From NCBI GenBank assembly GCA_029782145.1, contig JAKOVH010000016.1, positions 682,001 through 746,000 on the forward strand: a stretch of DNA of 64,000 nt. The letters are read 5' to 3'. Below are positions 29,500-38,313 of this stretch, piece by piece. The translations under genes and the position numbers were made by a program. Source of the DNA: Actinomycetes bacterium. GTDB lineage: Bacteria > Actinomycetota > Acidimicrobiia > Acidimicrobiales > Acidimicrobilacustridaceae. Each line of letters starts with the position of its first letter. The first letter of the stretch is position 1. The notes beneath the pieces are model-generated. The model ran no database searches. It saw only the letters and a program-made list of their open reading frames with translations, and was not told the origin of the DNA.

Positions 29500-30708
29500 T
29501 CAGGGCCGAGGTCGAGAAGAAGAGCTGACCACCGGCACCCCGGCGACCCAGACCCGCTCGACCCGCCAGTCCGGGTCGAACAGCACGAGGTCGGCGAGGT
29601 AGCCGGGCCGGAGCAGCCCGAGGCGGTCGTCGCAGCCGAGCAGCCGGGCGGGGACGAGGGTCGCCGCCTCGACGGCACGGCGCGGCTCGATCCCGCAGCG
29701 GGTGACGGCGAGGCGCAGCGCGCGGTCCTGGGTCAGGGTGGAGCCGGCCAGCCGCTCGGAGCCCGCCACCGTCGCCACTCCGGCGCGCACGTCGACGTCG
29801 ACGTCGCCCAGCCGGTAGGCGCCGTCACCGCAGCACGCCCCGGCCATGGCGTCGGTGACGAGCGCGACGCGCCCCGGCGCCGCCGCGAAGGTCGTGCGCA
29901 CGAGCTCGGGATGGACGTGGTGCCCGTCGGCGATGACCTCGAGGCAGACACGAGGGTCGTTGAGCGCCGCCACCGCCGGGCCAGGCCGGCGGTGGTGCAG
30001 GGGCCGCATGCCGTTGTAGGCGTGGGTGAGCAGCCGGACCCCGGCGTCGAACGCCCGCTGCGTGGTGGCGAGGTCGGCGTCGGTGTGGCCGACCGCCACG
30101 ATCACGCCGGCGTCGACCAGCCGGGCGACGAGGTCGAGGGCGCCGGGCAGCTCGGGGGCCAACGTGAGCTGGCGCAGGTCGCCCCCGGCGGCGTCGAGCA
30201 GCGCCTCGACCACCGCCTGGCTCGGCGCCCGCAGGTGCTGCTCGGCGTGGGCGCCCCGGCGGGCCGGGTGCAGGAACGGGCCTTCGGCGTGGGCGCCGAG
30301 CACGGTGGGGTCGTCGGCCATCACCTCGCTGACCGCCCCGAGCGCGGCGGCCATGCGCTCGAGCGGGCCGGTCACGATCGACACGACCGAGCGGGTGGTG
30401 CCGTGCGCCCTGTGGCAGCCCAGCGCGGCCCGGATGGCGTCGGCCCCGTCGTCGTGGGTGTGCCCCCCGCCGCCGTGGCAGTGCACGTCGATCAGGCCAG
30501 GGGTCAGGAGCCGACCCGACCCGTCGACGACCGTGGCGGCGCCGGCGAGCGGCAGCTCTCGCCAGCCGCCGCCGGCTCCGCGGGCGACGACCGTGCCGTC
30601 AGCGGCAGCGAGCCAGCCGTCGGGCGTCGTGGCCTCGGCGTCGACCAGCGTGGCCGAGTGCACGACCAGGTCCACCGGAGGGTCGGTCGGGGCGGCGCGG
30701 TGGATCAC
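29500..30708 (-). CDS. nagA: N-acetylglucosamine-6-phosphate deacetylase
   Basis: 402 aa. TPGLIDVHCHGGGGHTHDDG opens the metal site, AHAEGPFLHPARRGAH holds the metal-binding Glu, and GHTDAD, HAYNGMRP, DGHHVHP and LVTDAMAG complete the NagA pattern. It removes the acetyl group from GlcNAc-6-P in amino-sugar recycling. No nagB or transporter is nearby, so it stands alone between catabolic genes. GTG start. Its promoter region is shared with the P450 at 30.8 kb. Confidence 0.93.
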   Translation of the reverse strand: MIHRAAPTDPPVDLVVHSATLVDAEATTPDGWLAAADGTVVARGAGGGWRELPLAGAATVVDGSGRLLTPGLIDVHCHGGGGHTHDDGADAIRAALGCHRAHGTTRSVVSIVTGPLERMAAALGAVSEVMADDPTVLGAHAEGPFLHPARRGAHAEQHLRAPSQAVVEALLDAAGGDLRQLTLAPELPGALDLVARLVDAGVIVAVGHTDADLATTQRAFDAGVRLLTHAYNGMRPLHHRRPGPAVAALNDPRVCLEVIADGHHVHPELVRTTFAAAPGRVALVTDAMAGACCGDGAYRLGDVDVDVRAGVATVAGSERLAGSTLTQDRALRLAVTRCGIEPRRAVEAATLVPARLLGCDDRLGLLRPGYLADLVLFDPDWRVERVWVAGVPVVSSSSRPRP

Positions 30709-30771
30709 CCACCCATTCTCGATCAGCTCCCCGTCGACGGCGAAGGCGTCGACGCGCGGTGCCCGGTCTGG

Positions 30772-30787
30772 TAGAACGATCGTTCAA
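30772..30787. promoter_or_regulatory. Inverted-repeat operator, TTGAAC family, site 1
   Basis: TAGAACGATCGTTCAA lies 26 nt upstream of the P450 start; its core GAACGATCGTTC is a perfect palindrome. The left half (TAGAAC) could itself be the -10 box, so a bound repressor would block transcription. It matches sites at 33585 and 37382. Confidence 0.65.
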
Positions 30788-30813
30788 CATCTCTTCGGCC
30801 ACCAGGGGGGACC

Positions 30814-32013
30814 ATGGCGATCGCGAGCGACACGGGCGTGTACTACGACCCGTACGACGTCGGCATCAACGCCGACCCCTACCCGACCTACGCCCGGCTG
30901 CGCGACGAGGCGCCCGTCTACTACAACGAGACCTACGACTTCTGGGCCCTGTCGCGCCACGCCGACGTCGAGAAGGCGCTGGTGAACTGGCAGACGTTCT
31001 CCAGCGCCCGCAGCGACATCCTCGACATCATCAAGGCCGGCGTCGAGCTGCCGTCGGGCGTGATCCTGTTCGAGGACCCGCCGCTGCACACCATGCACCG
31101 GGGCCTCATGTCACGGGTGTTCACCCCCCGCCGCATGGCCGAGCTCGAGGACCAGGTCCGCGAGTTCTGCTGCCGGTGCCTCGACCCGCTCGTGGGCTCG
31201 GGAGGCTTCGACATCATCGCCGAGCTGGCCACGGTGATGCCGATGCGGGTCATCGGCATGCTCCTCGGCATCCCCGAGGACGACCAGACCATGATCCGCG
31301 ACCGTTCCGACGCGAACCTGCGCACCGAGCCGGGCAAGCCGATGGACGTGCAGGAGGACGCCGTCGCCAGCGGTGACCTCTTCACCGACTACATCGAGTG
31401 GCGCTCGAAGCACCCCTCCGACGATCTGATGACGGCCTTGTTGAACGCCGAGTTCGAGGACGAGACGGGCACCACCCGCACCCTCACCCGCGACGAGGTC
31501 CTCACCTACACCGCCGTGCTGGCCGGCGCCGGCAACGAGACCACCGGCCGGCTGATCGGCTGGCTGGCCAAGGTGCTCGCCGACCACCCCGACCAGCGCC
31601 GCGACGTCCACGCCGACCGGTCCCTGCTGCCCAGGGTCATCGACGAGACCCTGCGCTTCGAGCCCACCGGCCCCCACGTGGCGCGCTACGTCGCCCAGGA
31701 CGCCGAGTACTACGGCACCACCGTCCCCGAGGGCAGCGCCATGCTGCTGCTGGTGGGGGCGGCGAACCGCGACGAGCGCCGCTACGACGAGCCCGACCGG
31801 TTCGACATCCACCGCGACGACGTGCAGCACCTCACCTTCGGCTACGGCCTGCACTACTGCCTGGGCGCCAACCTGGCCCGGCTCGAAGGGCGGGTCGCCC
31901 TCGACGAGCTGCTCAACCGCTTCCCGGAGTGGGACTACGACCGCGACAGCATGCGGCTGGCGCCGACCTCCACCGTGCGGGGGTGGGAGGAGCTGCGGCT
32001 GGTGGTCCCCTGA
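30814..32013 (+). CDS. Cytochrome P450
   Basis: 399 aa. I-helix LAGAGNETTGRL, ExxR in DETLR and heme loop FGYGLHYCLGANLARLE with ligand Cys349. It is clearly paralogous to the P450 at 23.7 kb over the whole length but diverged in the substrate region (residues 60-100 and 165-190). GGGGGGACC precedes the ATG. An inverted-repeat operator overlaps its presumed promoter, so it is probably controlled by the TetR at 32.9 kb along with the molybdenum hydroxylase. Confidence 0.95.
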   Translation: MAIASDTGVYYDPYDVGINADPYPTYARLRDEAPVYYNETYDFWALSRHADVEKALVNWQTFSSARSDILDIIKAGVELPSGVILFEDPPLHTMHRGLMSRVFTPRRMAELEDQVREFCCRCLDPLVGSGGFDIIAELATVMPMRVIGMLLGIPEDDQTMIRDRSDANLRTEPGKPMDVQEDAVASGDLFTDYIEWRSKHPSDDLMTALLNAEFEDETGTTRTLTRDEVLTYTAVLAGAGNETTGRLIGWLAKVLADHPDQRRDVHADRSLLPRVIDETLRFEPTGPHVARYVAQDAEYYGTTVPEGSAMLLLVGAANRDERRYDEPDRFDIHRDDVQHLTFGYGLHYCLGANLARLEGRVALDELLNRFPEWDYDRDSMRLAPTSTVRGWEELRLVVP

Positions 32014-32030
32014 CCGGTGCCGGCGCGGTG

Positions 32031-32053
32031 GGCGCCGACCGCCGGGCGGCGCC
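32031..32053. terminator. Hairpin between convergent genes
   Basis: GGCGCCG (32031-32037) pairs with CGGCGCC (32047-32053) across a 9-nt loop, between the P450 and the dehydrogenase stop codons. There is no U-tract. Confidence 0.4.
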
Positions 32054-32911
32054 TCAGCCGTGCTCGGTGAAGGGATGGATGCGGGTGAAGTCCTCGCCCG
32101 GAGCGGTGTCGGCGAAGCGGTGCCACACCTCTGCGGTGACCTCGCCGAGGGTCGTCGGCGTGCCCTCGTGCCTCGCCGAGGCCAGGTAGAGGGCCACGTC
32201 CTTGGCCATCAGCGTGTTGGCGAAGCCCGACGCGTAGCGGCCGGTCAGCACGTGGTTCACGAACTTGTCGCTCGTGGCCGAGCTCTGCCCGCTCGAGGCG
32301 TTGAGCACCTCCAGCATGGTGGCCATGTCGAGCCCCACCGACGCGCCGAAGGCGATCGCCTCGCTGGTGGCGGCGAGAGCGGTGGCCGACAGGAAGTTGT
32401 TGGCCAGCTTGAGGGCCTGGCCCATGCCGGCTCGGGCGCCGACGTGGTAGCGCCGGTCGCTCAGGCCCGCCAGCACCGGCTCGACCGCCGCGCACGCTGA
32501 TGGTTCGCCGGCGAACATCACCGTGAGGGTGCGGGCCCGGGCGCCGGCCGGGCCGCCGGAGACCGGCGCGTCGACGTAGCCGATGCCCGTCGCGCCGAGC
32601 TGCGCGTCGATGGCTCGGGCCGCGTCGACGCCGATGGTGGAGGTGTCGACGACGTGGGCCAGGCGGCGGTCGGGCGCCGCGGCGAGGGCGGCGGCGACCT
32701 GCCTCGACGCCTCGCCGTCGGGCAGGCTCAGCACGCAGACGTCGACCAGGGCGGCGAGCGAGGTCAGGTCGGCGACGAAGCGGGCCCCGTCGGGGCTGCG
32801 CTCCGGGCCGGCGAGGTCGTGGGCGCACACGGGCAGGCCGGCGTCGACGAGGTTGGCGGCGAGGGCGCTGCCCATGTTCCCGAGGCCCACCACGCCGACC
32901 GCCGCCCCCAT
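32054..32911 (-). CDS. Beta-hydroxyacid dehydrogenase (3-hydroxyisobutyrate dehydrogenase-like)
   Basis: 285 aa. It has N-terminal VGVVGLGNMGSALAANLVDAGL (NAD(P)-binding), VDTSTIGVDAARAIDAQL, the substrate signature YVDAPVSGGPAGARARTLTVMFAG, and the catalytic Lys in GQALKLANNFL. The family oxidises beta-hydroxyacids to semialdehydes. Its ATG overlaps the TetR stop by one base, so the two form an operon controlled by the repressor itself. Specific substrate unknown. Confidence 0.92.
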   Translation of the reverse strand: MGAAVGVVGLGNMGSALAANLVDAGLPVCAHDLAGPERSPDGARFVADLTSLAALVDVCVLSLPDGEASRQVAAALAAAPDRRLAHVVDTSTIGVDAARAIDAQLGATGIGYVDAPVSGGPAGARARTLTVMFAGEPSACAAVEPVLAGLSDRRYHVGARAGMGQALKLANNFLSATALAATSEAIAFGASVGLDMATMLEVLNASSGQSSATSDKFVNHVLTGRYASGFANTLMAKDVALYLASARHEGTPTTLGEVTAEVWHRFADTAPGEDFTRIHPFTEHG

Positions 32912-33540
32912 CAGCTCCTCGCCTCCGGGCCCTGCGCCCGCCTGGGAGGGGCGGCGTGGCGGCGCTGTTCGAGGTGGTCGAGGAGGTTCTCCATGGCGGC
33001 CGCCGCGGCTCGGTGCTCGGTCGCCATGGCGAGCGCCTCCTCCCGGCCCAGCGAGAGGGCGATGCCCTGGATGGCGGCGGCGACGAACTCGGGCGGGAAG
33101 AGCCCGCCGTCGACGCCGTACTGGGGGAGCAGCTCGCGCAGCGCCTCGATCTGCAGGCGCCGGGCCCGCTCGGCCAGCTCGGCCACCTCGGCCCGCAGGG
33201 CGGGGCGGTGGTTGGCCGCGGCCATGAGCTCGAAGAACAAGGCGCCGCCGCGCGGGTCGGCGCTGGTGCGCCACAGCGCCTGGAACGGCGTCGGTGAGGC
33301 CAGCGCCCGCGCCATGCGGTCGAGGTTCTTCTCGGCCCCGCGGCGGAACACGGCCACGAAGAGGTCGTCGAGCGTCGGGAAGTAGTAGTGCACGAGGCCC
33401 GGGTTGATGCCCGCCGCCGCCGCCACGCTGCGCGAGCTCACCGAGGCGTAGCCGCTCTCCACGAGGAGCTGCTCGGTGGCGGCGAGGATGGCAGCGCGCG
33501 TCTCGGAGGTCGCGGAGCCCACGCGGCGAGCGGTTGCCAT
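32911..33540 (-). CDS. TetR-family transcriptional regulator
   Basis: 209 aa. The N-terminal HTH reads ETRAAILAATEQLLVESGYASVSSRSVAAAAGINPGLVHYYFPTLDDLFVAV; the rest is a helical ligand-binding domain with no family-specific clue. TAAGAC at 33547-33552 lies 6 nt before the ATG, so the mRNA may be leaderless. The inverted repeat at 33585-33600 sits between it and the divergent oxidoreductase genes, the usual place for an autoregulatory TetR operator. Confidence 0.93.
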   Translation of the reverse strand: MATARRVGSATSETRAAILAATEQLLVESGYASVSSRSVAAAAGINPGLVHYYFPTLDDLFVAVFRRGAEKNLDRMARALASPTPFQALWRTSADPRGGALFFELMAAANHRPALRAEVAELAERARRLQIEALRELLPQYGVDGGLFPPEFVAAAIQGIALSLGREEALAMATEHRAAAAAMENLLDHLEQRRHAAPPRRAQGPEARS

Positions 33541-33584
33541 GGCCCTGTCTTAGCCGATCGACCACCTGCTGGCGACGGTGTCGC

Positions 33585-33600
33585 TTGAACGGCTGTTCAA
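33585..33600. promoter_or_regulatory. Inverted-repeat operator, TTGAAC family, site 2
   Basis: TTGAACGGCTGTTCAA has perfect 6-bp arms around 4 nt. It lies in the 79-bp gap between divergent tetR and the FAD-subunit gene, 7 nt from the latter's TAGAAC -10 candidate (33608-33613). Confidence 0.75.
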
Positions 33601-33619
33601 CGACGGCTAGAACCGAGCC

Positions 33620-34495
33620 ATGAAGCCGTCCCGCTTCGACTACCACCGGCCGACGAGCCCGGCCGAGGCGGCCGAGGTCCTCGCCGAGCTGGGCGACACC
33701 GCCCGCGTGCTCGCCGGCGGCCAGAGCCTGCTGCCCATGTTGAACCTGCGGCTCGCCTACTTCGACCACCTCGTCGACGTCGGGCGCATCGAGGAGCTGC
33801 GGCGGATCGAGCAGCGTGAGGGTGCGCTGTGGCTGGGGGCGGCGGCCGTCGACGCCGCGGTGGAGCGCAGCGAGCTGGTCCGCGACGCGGTGCCGCTGCT
33901 CGCGGAGGCCAGCCCGCTGGTCGGCCACTTCCAGATCCGCAATCGGGGCACCGTGGGCGGCTCGATCGCCCACGCCGACCCGGCGGCGGAGTACCCGGCG
34001 GTGGCCCTGGCCCTCGACGCCGAGATGGTCGCGCTGTCGGTGCGAGGCGAGCGCACCATCCCCGCCGCCTCGTTCTTCACGGGCCACTGGAGCACCGCGC
34101 TCGAACCCGACGAGCTGCTCGTGGGCGTGTCGTTCCCCCGCTGGGCCGGCCGCTGCGGCTTCGCCGTGCGGGAGATGGCCCGGCGCCACGGTGACTTCGC
34201 GGTGGCCGGCGCCGCAGTGGGCGTGCAGCTCGACGACGCCTCCCGGGTGCAGCGAGCCGCCGTCGCCCTGTTCGGCATGGGCGCCACGCCGCGGCGAGCG
34301 GGCCCGGCCGAGGCGGCCCTGGTCGGCGCCGGCACCGGCGAGCTCGACCTGGCCGAGGTGGGCCGGCTGGCGGTGGACGGGATGGACGACGTCCCGGCCG
34401 ACCTGCACGGGTCGTCGGGCTATCGCCGGCGGGTCGGTGCGGTCATGGTCGAGCGGGCGCTGGGGGCGGCCATCGAGGAGGCGAGCCGTGGGTGA
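33620..34495 (+). CDS. Molybdenum hydroxylase FAD-binding subunit (CoxM/XdhB-like)
   Basis: 291 aa, the medium subunit of the xanthine dehydrogenase/CO dehydrogenase family. FAD-binding motifs are ARVLAGGQSLLPMLNLRL and QIRNRGTVGGSIAHADPAAEYPAVALAL, followed by the C-terminal CO_deh_flav domain. It passes electrons from the 2Fe-2S subunit to NAD+ or a quinone. TAGAAC 6 nt upstream and no ribosome binding site suggest leaderless expression. It overlaps the 2Fe-2S gene by 8 nt. Confidence 0.94.
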   Translation: MKPSRFDYHRPTSPAEAAEVLAELGDTARVLAGGQSLLPMLNLRLAYFDHLVDVGRIEELRRIEQREGALWLGAAAVDAAVERSELVRDAVPLLAEASPLVGHFQIRNRGTVGGSIAHADPAAEYPAVALALDAEMVALSVRGERTIPAASFFTGHWSTALEPDELLVGVSFPRWAGRCGFAVREMARRHGDFAVAGAAVGVQLDDASRVQRAAVALFGMGATPRRAGPAEAALVGAGTGELDLAEVGRLAVDGMDDVPADLHGSSGYRRRVGAVMVERALGAAIEEASRG

Positions 34496-34958
34496 GGTCG
34501 AGATCAGCCTGTCGGTGAACGGCCATGCCCGCACCGACGCCGTCGAGCCCCGGCTCACCCTCGCCGACTACCTGCGCGAGCGCTGCCAGCTCACCGGCAC
34601 CCACCTCGGGTGCGAGCACGGGGTGTGCGGGGCCTGCACCGTGCTCGTCGACGGGGCCGCCGTGCGCTCGTGCCTGGTCCTGGCCGTGCAGGCCGACGGC
34701 GCCGAGGTCACCACCATCGAGGGGATCGCTGCCCCCGACGGCACGTTGTCGCCCGTGCAGGCGGCCTTCCGGGAGTGCCACGGCCTGCAGTGCGGCTTCT
34801 GCACACCCGGCTTCGTGGTCTCGGCCACCGCCTTGTTGCGCGACAACCCCGATCCCACCGACGACGAGCTGCGCGTGGGGCTCGCCGGCAACCTGTGCCG
34901 CTGCACCGGCTACCAGGGCATCCTCGCCGCCGTGCGCCGCGCCGCCGAAGCGGGCTAG
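34488..34958 (+). CDS. Molybdenum hydroxylase 2Fe-2S subunit (CoxS-like)
   Basis: 156 aa small subunit with two [2Fe-2S] clusters. The plant-type cluster is bound by CEHGVCGACTVLVDG plus a later Cys (SCLVL), the second by CGFCTPG and CRCTGY. It links the molybdenum centre to the FAD subunit. GTG start inside the end of the FAD gene. The matching large subunit is encoded convergently just downstream on the other strand. Confidence 0.95.
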   Translation: MGEVEISLSVNGHARTDAVEPRLTLADYLRERCQLTGTHLGCEHGVCGACTVLVDGAAVRSCLVLAVQADGAEVTTIEGIAAPDGTLSPVQAAFRECHGLQCGFCTPGFVVSATALLRDNPDPTDDELRVGLAGNLCRCTGYQGILAAVRRAAEAG

Positions 34959-35016
34959 CGGCAACCGTCGTCCGCTCGGCCGCTCGGTCGGGCGCCCGTC
35001 CGCCGCGGGCCGTGGG

Positions 35017-37359
35017 TCAGCGGGACGTGGCGGCCTCGATCATGGCCACGACCGTCTGCGGGTCGAGGGGTAGGTCCTCCACCACCACGCCGAACGGAGC
35101 GAGGGCGTCGGCCACCGCGTTGGCGACCGCCGCCGGCGCGCCGATGGCCCCGCCCTCGCCGACGCCTTTGTAGCCGCCGGGGCCGGCCGACAAGGTCTCG
35201 ACGTGCCCGTACTCGATGATCGGGACCTCGGTGGTGGTCGGCAGAAGGTAGTCCATGAACGTGGTGGCCAGCGGGTTGCCGTCGTCGTCGTAGGCGAGCC
35301 GCTCGAGCAGGGCCCCGCCGATGCCCTGGACCGTGCCCCCGGCGATCTGGCCCTCCACGACGGTGGGGTTGATCATCGGGCCGCAGTCCTCGGCCACGAC
35401 GTAGCGCAGGATGGTGACCTGCCCGGTGGCCACGTCGACCTCGCAGGAGCACACGTGGGTGGCGTTGGCCCACAGCGGCATGGGCGAGGGCGCGGTGTAG
35501 CGCTCGCTCGCCTCGAGCCCGCCCCCGACGCCCGGCGGCAGCGCGGTCGTGCGGTTGTAGGCGAGGTCGGCCAGCTCGGCGATGCTCAGCCCGATGGTGG
35601 GCGTGCCCCGCACCGAGGCGCGGCCCCCGCCCAGCTCGACGTCCTCCGGCGCGCACTCGAGGCGGTGGGCGGCGATGCGGCGCAGCTTCTCGCGCAGCAC
35701 CGACGCGGTGGCCTCCACCGCCCCGGCGGTCATGGCGCCGCTGCGGCTGCCGCCGGTGCCGGCGCCGTAGGGGGTGAGGGCGGTGTCGCCCTGGACCGTG
35801 GCGACGTCCTCGATGGGCACGCCGAGCGCGTCGGCGGTCAGCTGCACCACGGTCGTCTCGAGGCTGTTGCCCGTCGAACCACCGGCGACGTAGACGCTGA
35901 CCTTGCCCGACGGGTCGATGCGGATCGTGGCGCCCTCGCTGGCGTAGTACCCGTTGCCCGGGGTGGTGGGCTCGACGTAGCTGCAGGTGCCGACGCCGAG
36001 GTACCGGCCCACGGCGCGGGCGTCGGCCTGCTCGGCGCGGAAGGCGTCGTAGCCGAACAGCTCGAGGGCGTGCTCGAAGGTCTCGGCGGGCGACATGTCG
36101 GCATAGGGCATGCCGTTGCCGTTGGCGTAGGGCAGCTCGTCGGTCCGCAGGATGTTGCGGCGCCGCAGCTCGACGGGGTCGATGCCCATCCGACGGGCGG
36201 CGGTGTCGAGCACGACCTCCCGGGCGACCGACTCGAACATCCAGGGGCCGCGGTAGGCGGTGCGGCCCTGGGTGTTGGAGAACATCGACCGGTGGGTGAA
36301 GGAGGTGGCCGGGATGCGGTAGGGGCCGGGGAAGATCATGCCCACCGCCGCGCCGGTGCCCACCGGCCACGGCAAGGGGTAGGCGCCGACGTCCTGCACG
36401 TGGTCGACGGCCGCCGCCAGCAGGGTGCCCTCGGCATCGAAGCCGAAGCGCACCCGGGCCTGCTCGTGGCGGGCCTGCCCGGCCGAGAGCAGGTTCTCGC
36501 GCCGGTCTTCGATCCACTTCACCGGCGCCGGCACCTTGGTGGCGGCGAGGGCCAGGCACAGCTCCTCGCGCATGGGCAGCACCTTCTGGCCGAACCCGCC
36601 GCCGGTGTCGCGCATGATCACCCGGATGCGGTGCTCGGCCAGGCCGAGCACGCGAGCCACGACCGAGCGCACCTCGTTGGGGGCCTGGGTGGCCGCCCAG
36701 ATGGTGAGCTGCTCGCTGGCCGGCTCCCACTCGGCCACGATGCCGCGCGTCTCCATGGGCACGGCCACGTACGCCTGCTGGCGGATGGGCGACTCCACCA
36801 CGTGGGCCGCCCCGGCGAGGGCCACTTCGACCTCGTCGGTGGCGCCACCGCCGAGCTCGCCCACCACGTTGCCCGGGAACTGCTCCCACACCACGGCGTC
36901 GGACCGGTCGGCGGTGGCGTAGTCGGCCACCGCCGGGAGCGGCTCGTAGTCGACCACCACCACCTCCGTGGCGTCCTCGGCCACGTAGCGGTCGGTGGCG
37001 ACGACGAGGGCCACCGGGTCGCCGACGAAGCGGGCCTCGCCGTCGGCCAGCAGCGGCAGCGGGGTGGTCGGGGCCTTGGGGCCCTGGATCGTGTACCACA
37101 GCTCGTGCACGGCGGGGTTCAGGTCGTCGGCGGTGAACACCGCCCGCACGCCCGGCAGGGCCAGGGCATCAGCGACGTCGATGCCGGCGATGCGGGCCCG
37201 GGCGAACGGGCTGCGCACGAAGCAGGCGTGGAACATGCCGGGGCGGGTCACGTCGTCGACGAACGTCCCCCGCCCGGTGAGGAGGCGGGCGTCCTCCACC
37301 CGGGCGATGCGGGCCCCTGTGTACCTGGTCGTCCCGGCCCCCGCGCTTGTGGTGCTCAC
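35017..37359 (-). CDS. Molybdenum hydroxylase large (Mo-binding) subunit
   Basis: 780 aa. It begins with the family N-terminal domain (ARIARVEDARLLTGRGTFVDDV...). Molybdopterin-binding motifs include GGGFGQKVLPMREEL, TAYRGPWMFESVAREVVLD and the C-terminal KGVGEGGAIGAPAAVANAVADAL with the catalytic Glu. AYRGPW replaces the CO-dehydrogenase active-site loop AYxCSFR, so it is not a form I CO dehydrogenase; a heterocycle, aldehyde or other organic substrate is expected. Encoded opposite to its partner subunits. The GTG start lies 22 nt from an inverted-repeat operator. Confidence 0.94.
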   Translation of the reverse strand: MSTTSAGAGTTRYTGARIARVEDARLLTGRGTFVDDVTRPGMFHACFVRSPFARARIAGIDVADALALPGVRAVFTADDLNPAVHELWYTIQGPKAPTTPLPLLADGEARFVGDPVALVVATDRYVAEDATEVVVVDYEPLPAVADYATADRSDAVVWEQFPGNVVGELGGGATDEVEVALAGAAHVVESPIRQQAYVAVPMETRGIVAEWEPASEQLTIWAATQAPNEVRSVVARVLGLAEHRIRVIMRDTGGGFGQKVLPMREELCLALAATKVPAPVKWIEDRRENLLSAGQARHEQARVRFGFDAEGTLLAAAVDHVQDVGAYPLPWPVGTGAAVGMIFPGPYRIPATSFTHRSMFSNTQGRTAYRGPWMFESVAREVVLDTAARRMGIDPVELRRRNILRTDELPYANGNGMPYADMSPAETFEHALELFGYDAFRAEQADARAVGRYLGVGTCSYVEPTTPGNGYYASEGATIRIDPSGKVSVYVAGGSTGNSLETTVVQLTADALGVPIEDVATVQGDTALTPYGAGTGGSRSGAMTAGAVEATASVLREKLRRIAAHRLECAPEDVELGGGRASVRGTPTIGLSIAELADLAYNRTTALPPGVGGGLEASERYTAPSPMPLWANATHVCSCEVDVATGQVTILRYVVAEDCGPMINPTVVEGQIAGGTVQGIGGALLERLAYDDDGNPLATTFMDYLLPTTTEVPIIEYGHVETLSAGPGGYKGVGEGGAIGAPAAVANAVADALAPFGVVVEDLPLDPQTVVAMIEAATSR

Positions 37360-37381
37360 GCCTCCCCCGATCCCGATCGTG

Positions 37382-37397
37382 TTGAACGTCTGTTTAG
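37382..37397. promoter_or_regulatory. Inverted-repeat operator, TTGAAC family, site 3
   Basis: TTGAACGTCTGTTTAG matches the other two sites in 6 of 6 left-arm bases and 4 of 6 right-arm bases. It lies 22 nt upstream of the large-subunit start and 124 nt upstream of the divergent SDR. It places the detached Mo subunit under the same presumed TetR. Confidence 0.55.
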
Positions 37398-37521
37398 CAT
37401 CCGCCCCCCTGTGGTGCACGAGCCCGCCGCCGGCGAGCCTCGACGCGCCGCGCTCGATCCGGTGCCAAGCTCTGCGACCACCCCGCTGCCCCCGGCAGCG
37501 ACGGCCAGGAAGGGACCGACC

Positions 37522-38289
37522 ATGGCACAGGCACCGCGGCGCACGGTCGGCATCGTCACCGGCGCGGCGTCGGGCATCGGGCTGGCCGTCGCCACCCGGC
37601 TCGCCCGTGACGGGCTGGCGATCGCCCTCTTCGACCGCGACGGCGACGCCGCCGACCAGCGCGCCGGCGAGCTGCGCGACGCCGGGCTCCAGGCCATGGC
37701 GGTGCCCGTCGACGTGAGCGACCGGGCACAGGTCGAGGCGGGCGTGGCCGAGGTGCGCCGGGCCCTCGGGCCGGTGTCGGTGCTGGTCAACAACGCCGGC
37801 AAGGAGGGCTTCCGCCGATTCCTCGACATCTCGCCCGAGAGCTGGGACGAGCTGCTCGCCGTGAACCTCACCGGCGTGTTCCACTGCTGCCAGGTCGTGG
37901 TGCCCGACATGGTCGAGGCGGGCTGGGGCCGCATCGTCAACATCTCCTCGTCGAGCACCCACGGCGGTCAGCCGTTCATGGCGCACTACGTGGCGTCGAA
38001 GTCGGGGGTGAACGGCCTCACCAAGAGCCTCGCCCTCGAGTTCGGGCCCCTGGGCATCACGGTGAACGCCATCCCCCCGGGCTTCATCGACACGCCCATG
38101 TCGCGGCGCAACGCCGAGAAGGGCCGGCTGGGCCCGGGCGGGATGGAGGCGGCGGTCGAGCGCACCACGGTGCGCCGGGCGGGCCGGCCCGAGGACATCG
38201 CCGCCATGTGCTCGTTCCTCGTGTCCGAGGAGGCCGGCTACGTCACCGGCCAGCTCCTCGGCGTGAACGGCGGTCGCAACACCGGTTGA
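37522..38289 (+). CDS. SDR-family oxidoreductase (FabG-like)
   Basis: 255 aa classical SDR. VTGAASGIGLAVATRLARDGLAIALFDRD indicates NAD preference; VNNAGKEGF, Ser in ISSSSTHGG, YVASK, and the C-terminal ITVNAIPPGFIDTPM...VTGQLLGVNGGRNTG complete the core. It belongs positionally to the TetR/molybdenum hydroxylase unit. An AGGAAGGGA ribosome binding site precedes the ATG. Confidence 0.92.
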   Translation: MAQAPRRTVGIVTGAASGIGLAVATRLARDGLAIALFDRDGDAADQRAGELRDAGLQAMAVPVDVSDRAQVEAGVAEVRRALGPVSVLVNNAGKEGFRRFLDISPESWDELLAVNLTGVFHCCQVVVPDMVEAGWGRIVNISSSSTHGGQPFMAHYVASKSGVNGLTKSLALEFGPLGITVNAIPPGFIDTPMSRRNAEKGRLGPGGMEAAVERTTVRRAGRPEDIAAMCSFLVSEEAGYVTGQLLGVNGGRNTG

Positions 38290-38313
38290 CGCCCCGGCTC
38301 ACCTGCCGGGCGG

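Noticed and set aside
35017..37359. Carbon monoxide dehydrogenase (form I) large subunit
   Set aside because: The active-site loop reads AYRGPW rather than AYxCSFR, so CO oxidation is not supported.
30772..37397. TTGAAC sites as KstR (cholesterol regulator) boxes
   Set aside because: The KstR motif has AAC and GTT separated by two bases; here the spacing is four. The TetR itself also gives no KstR-specific hint.
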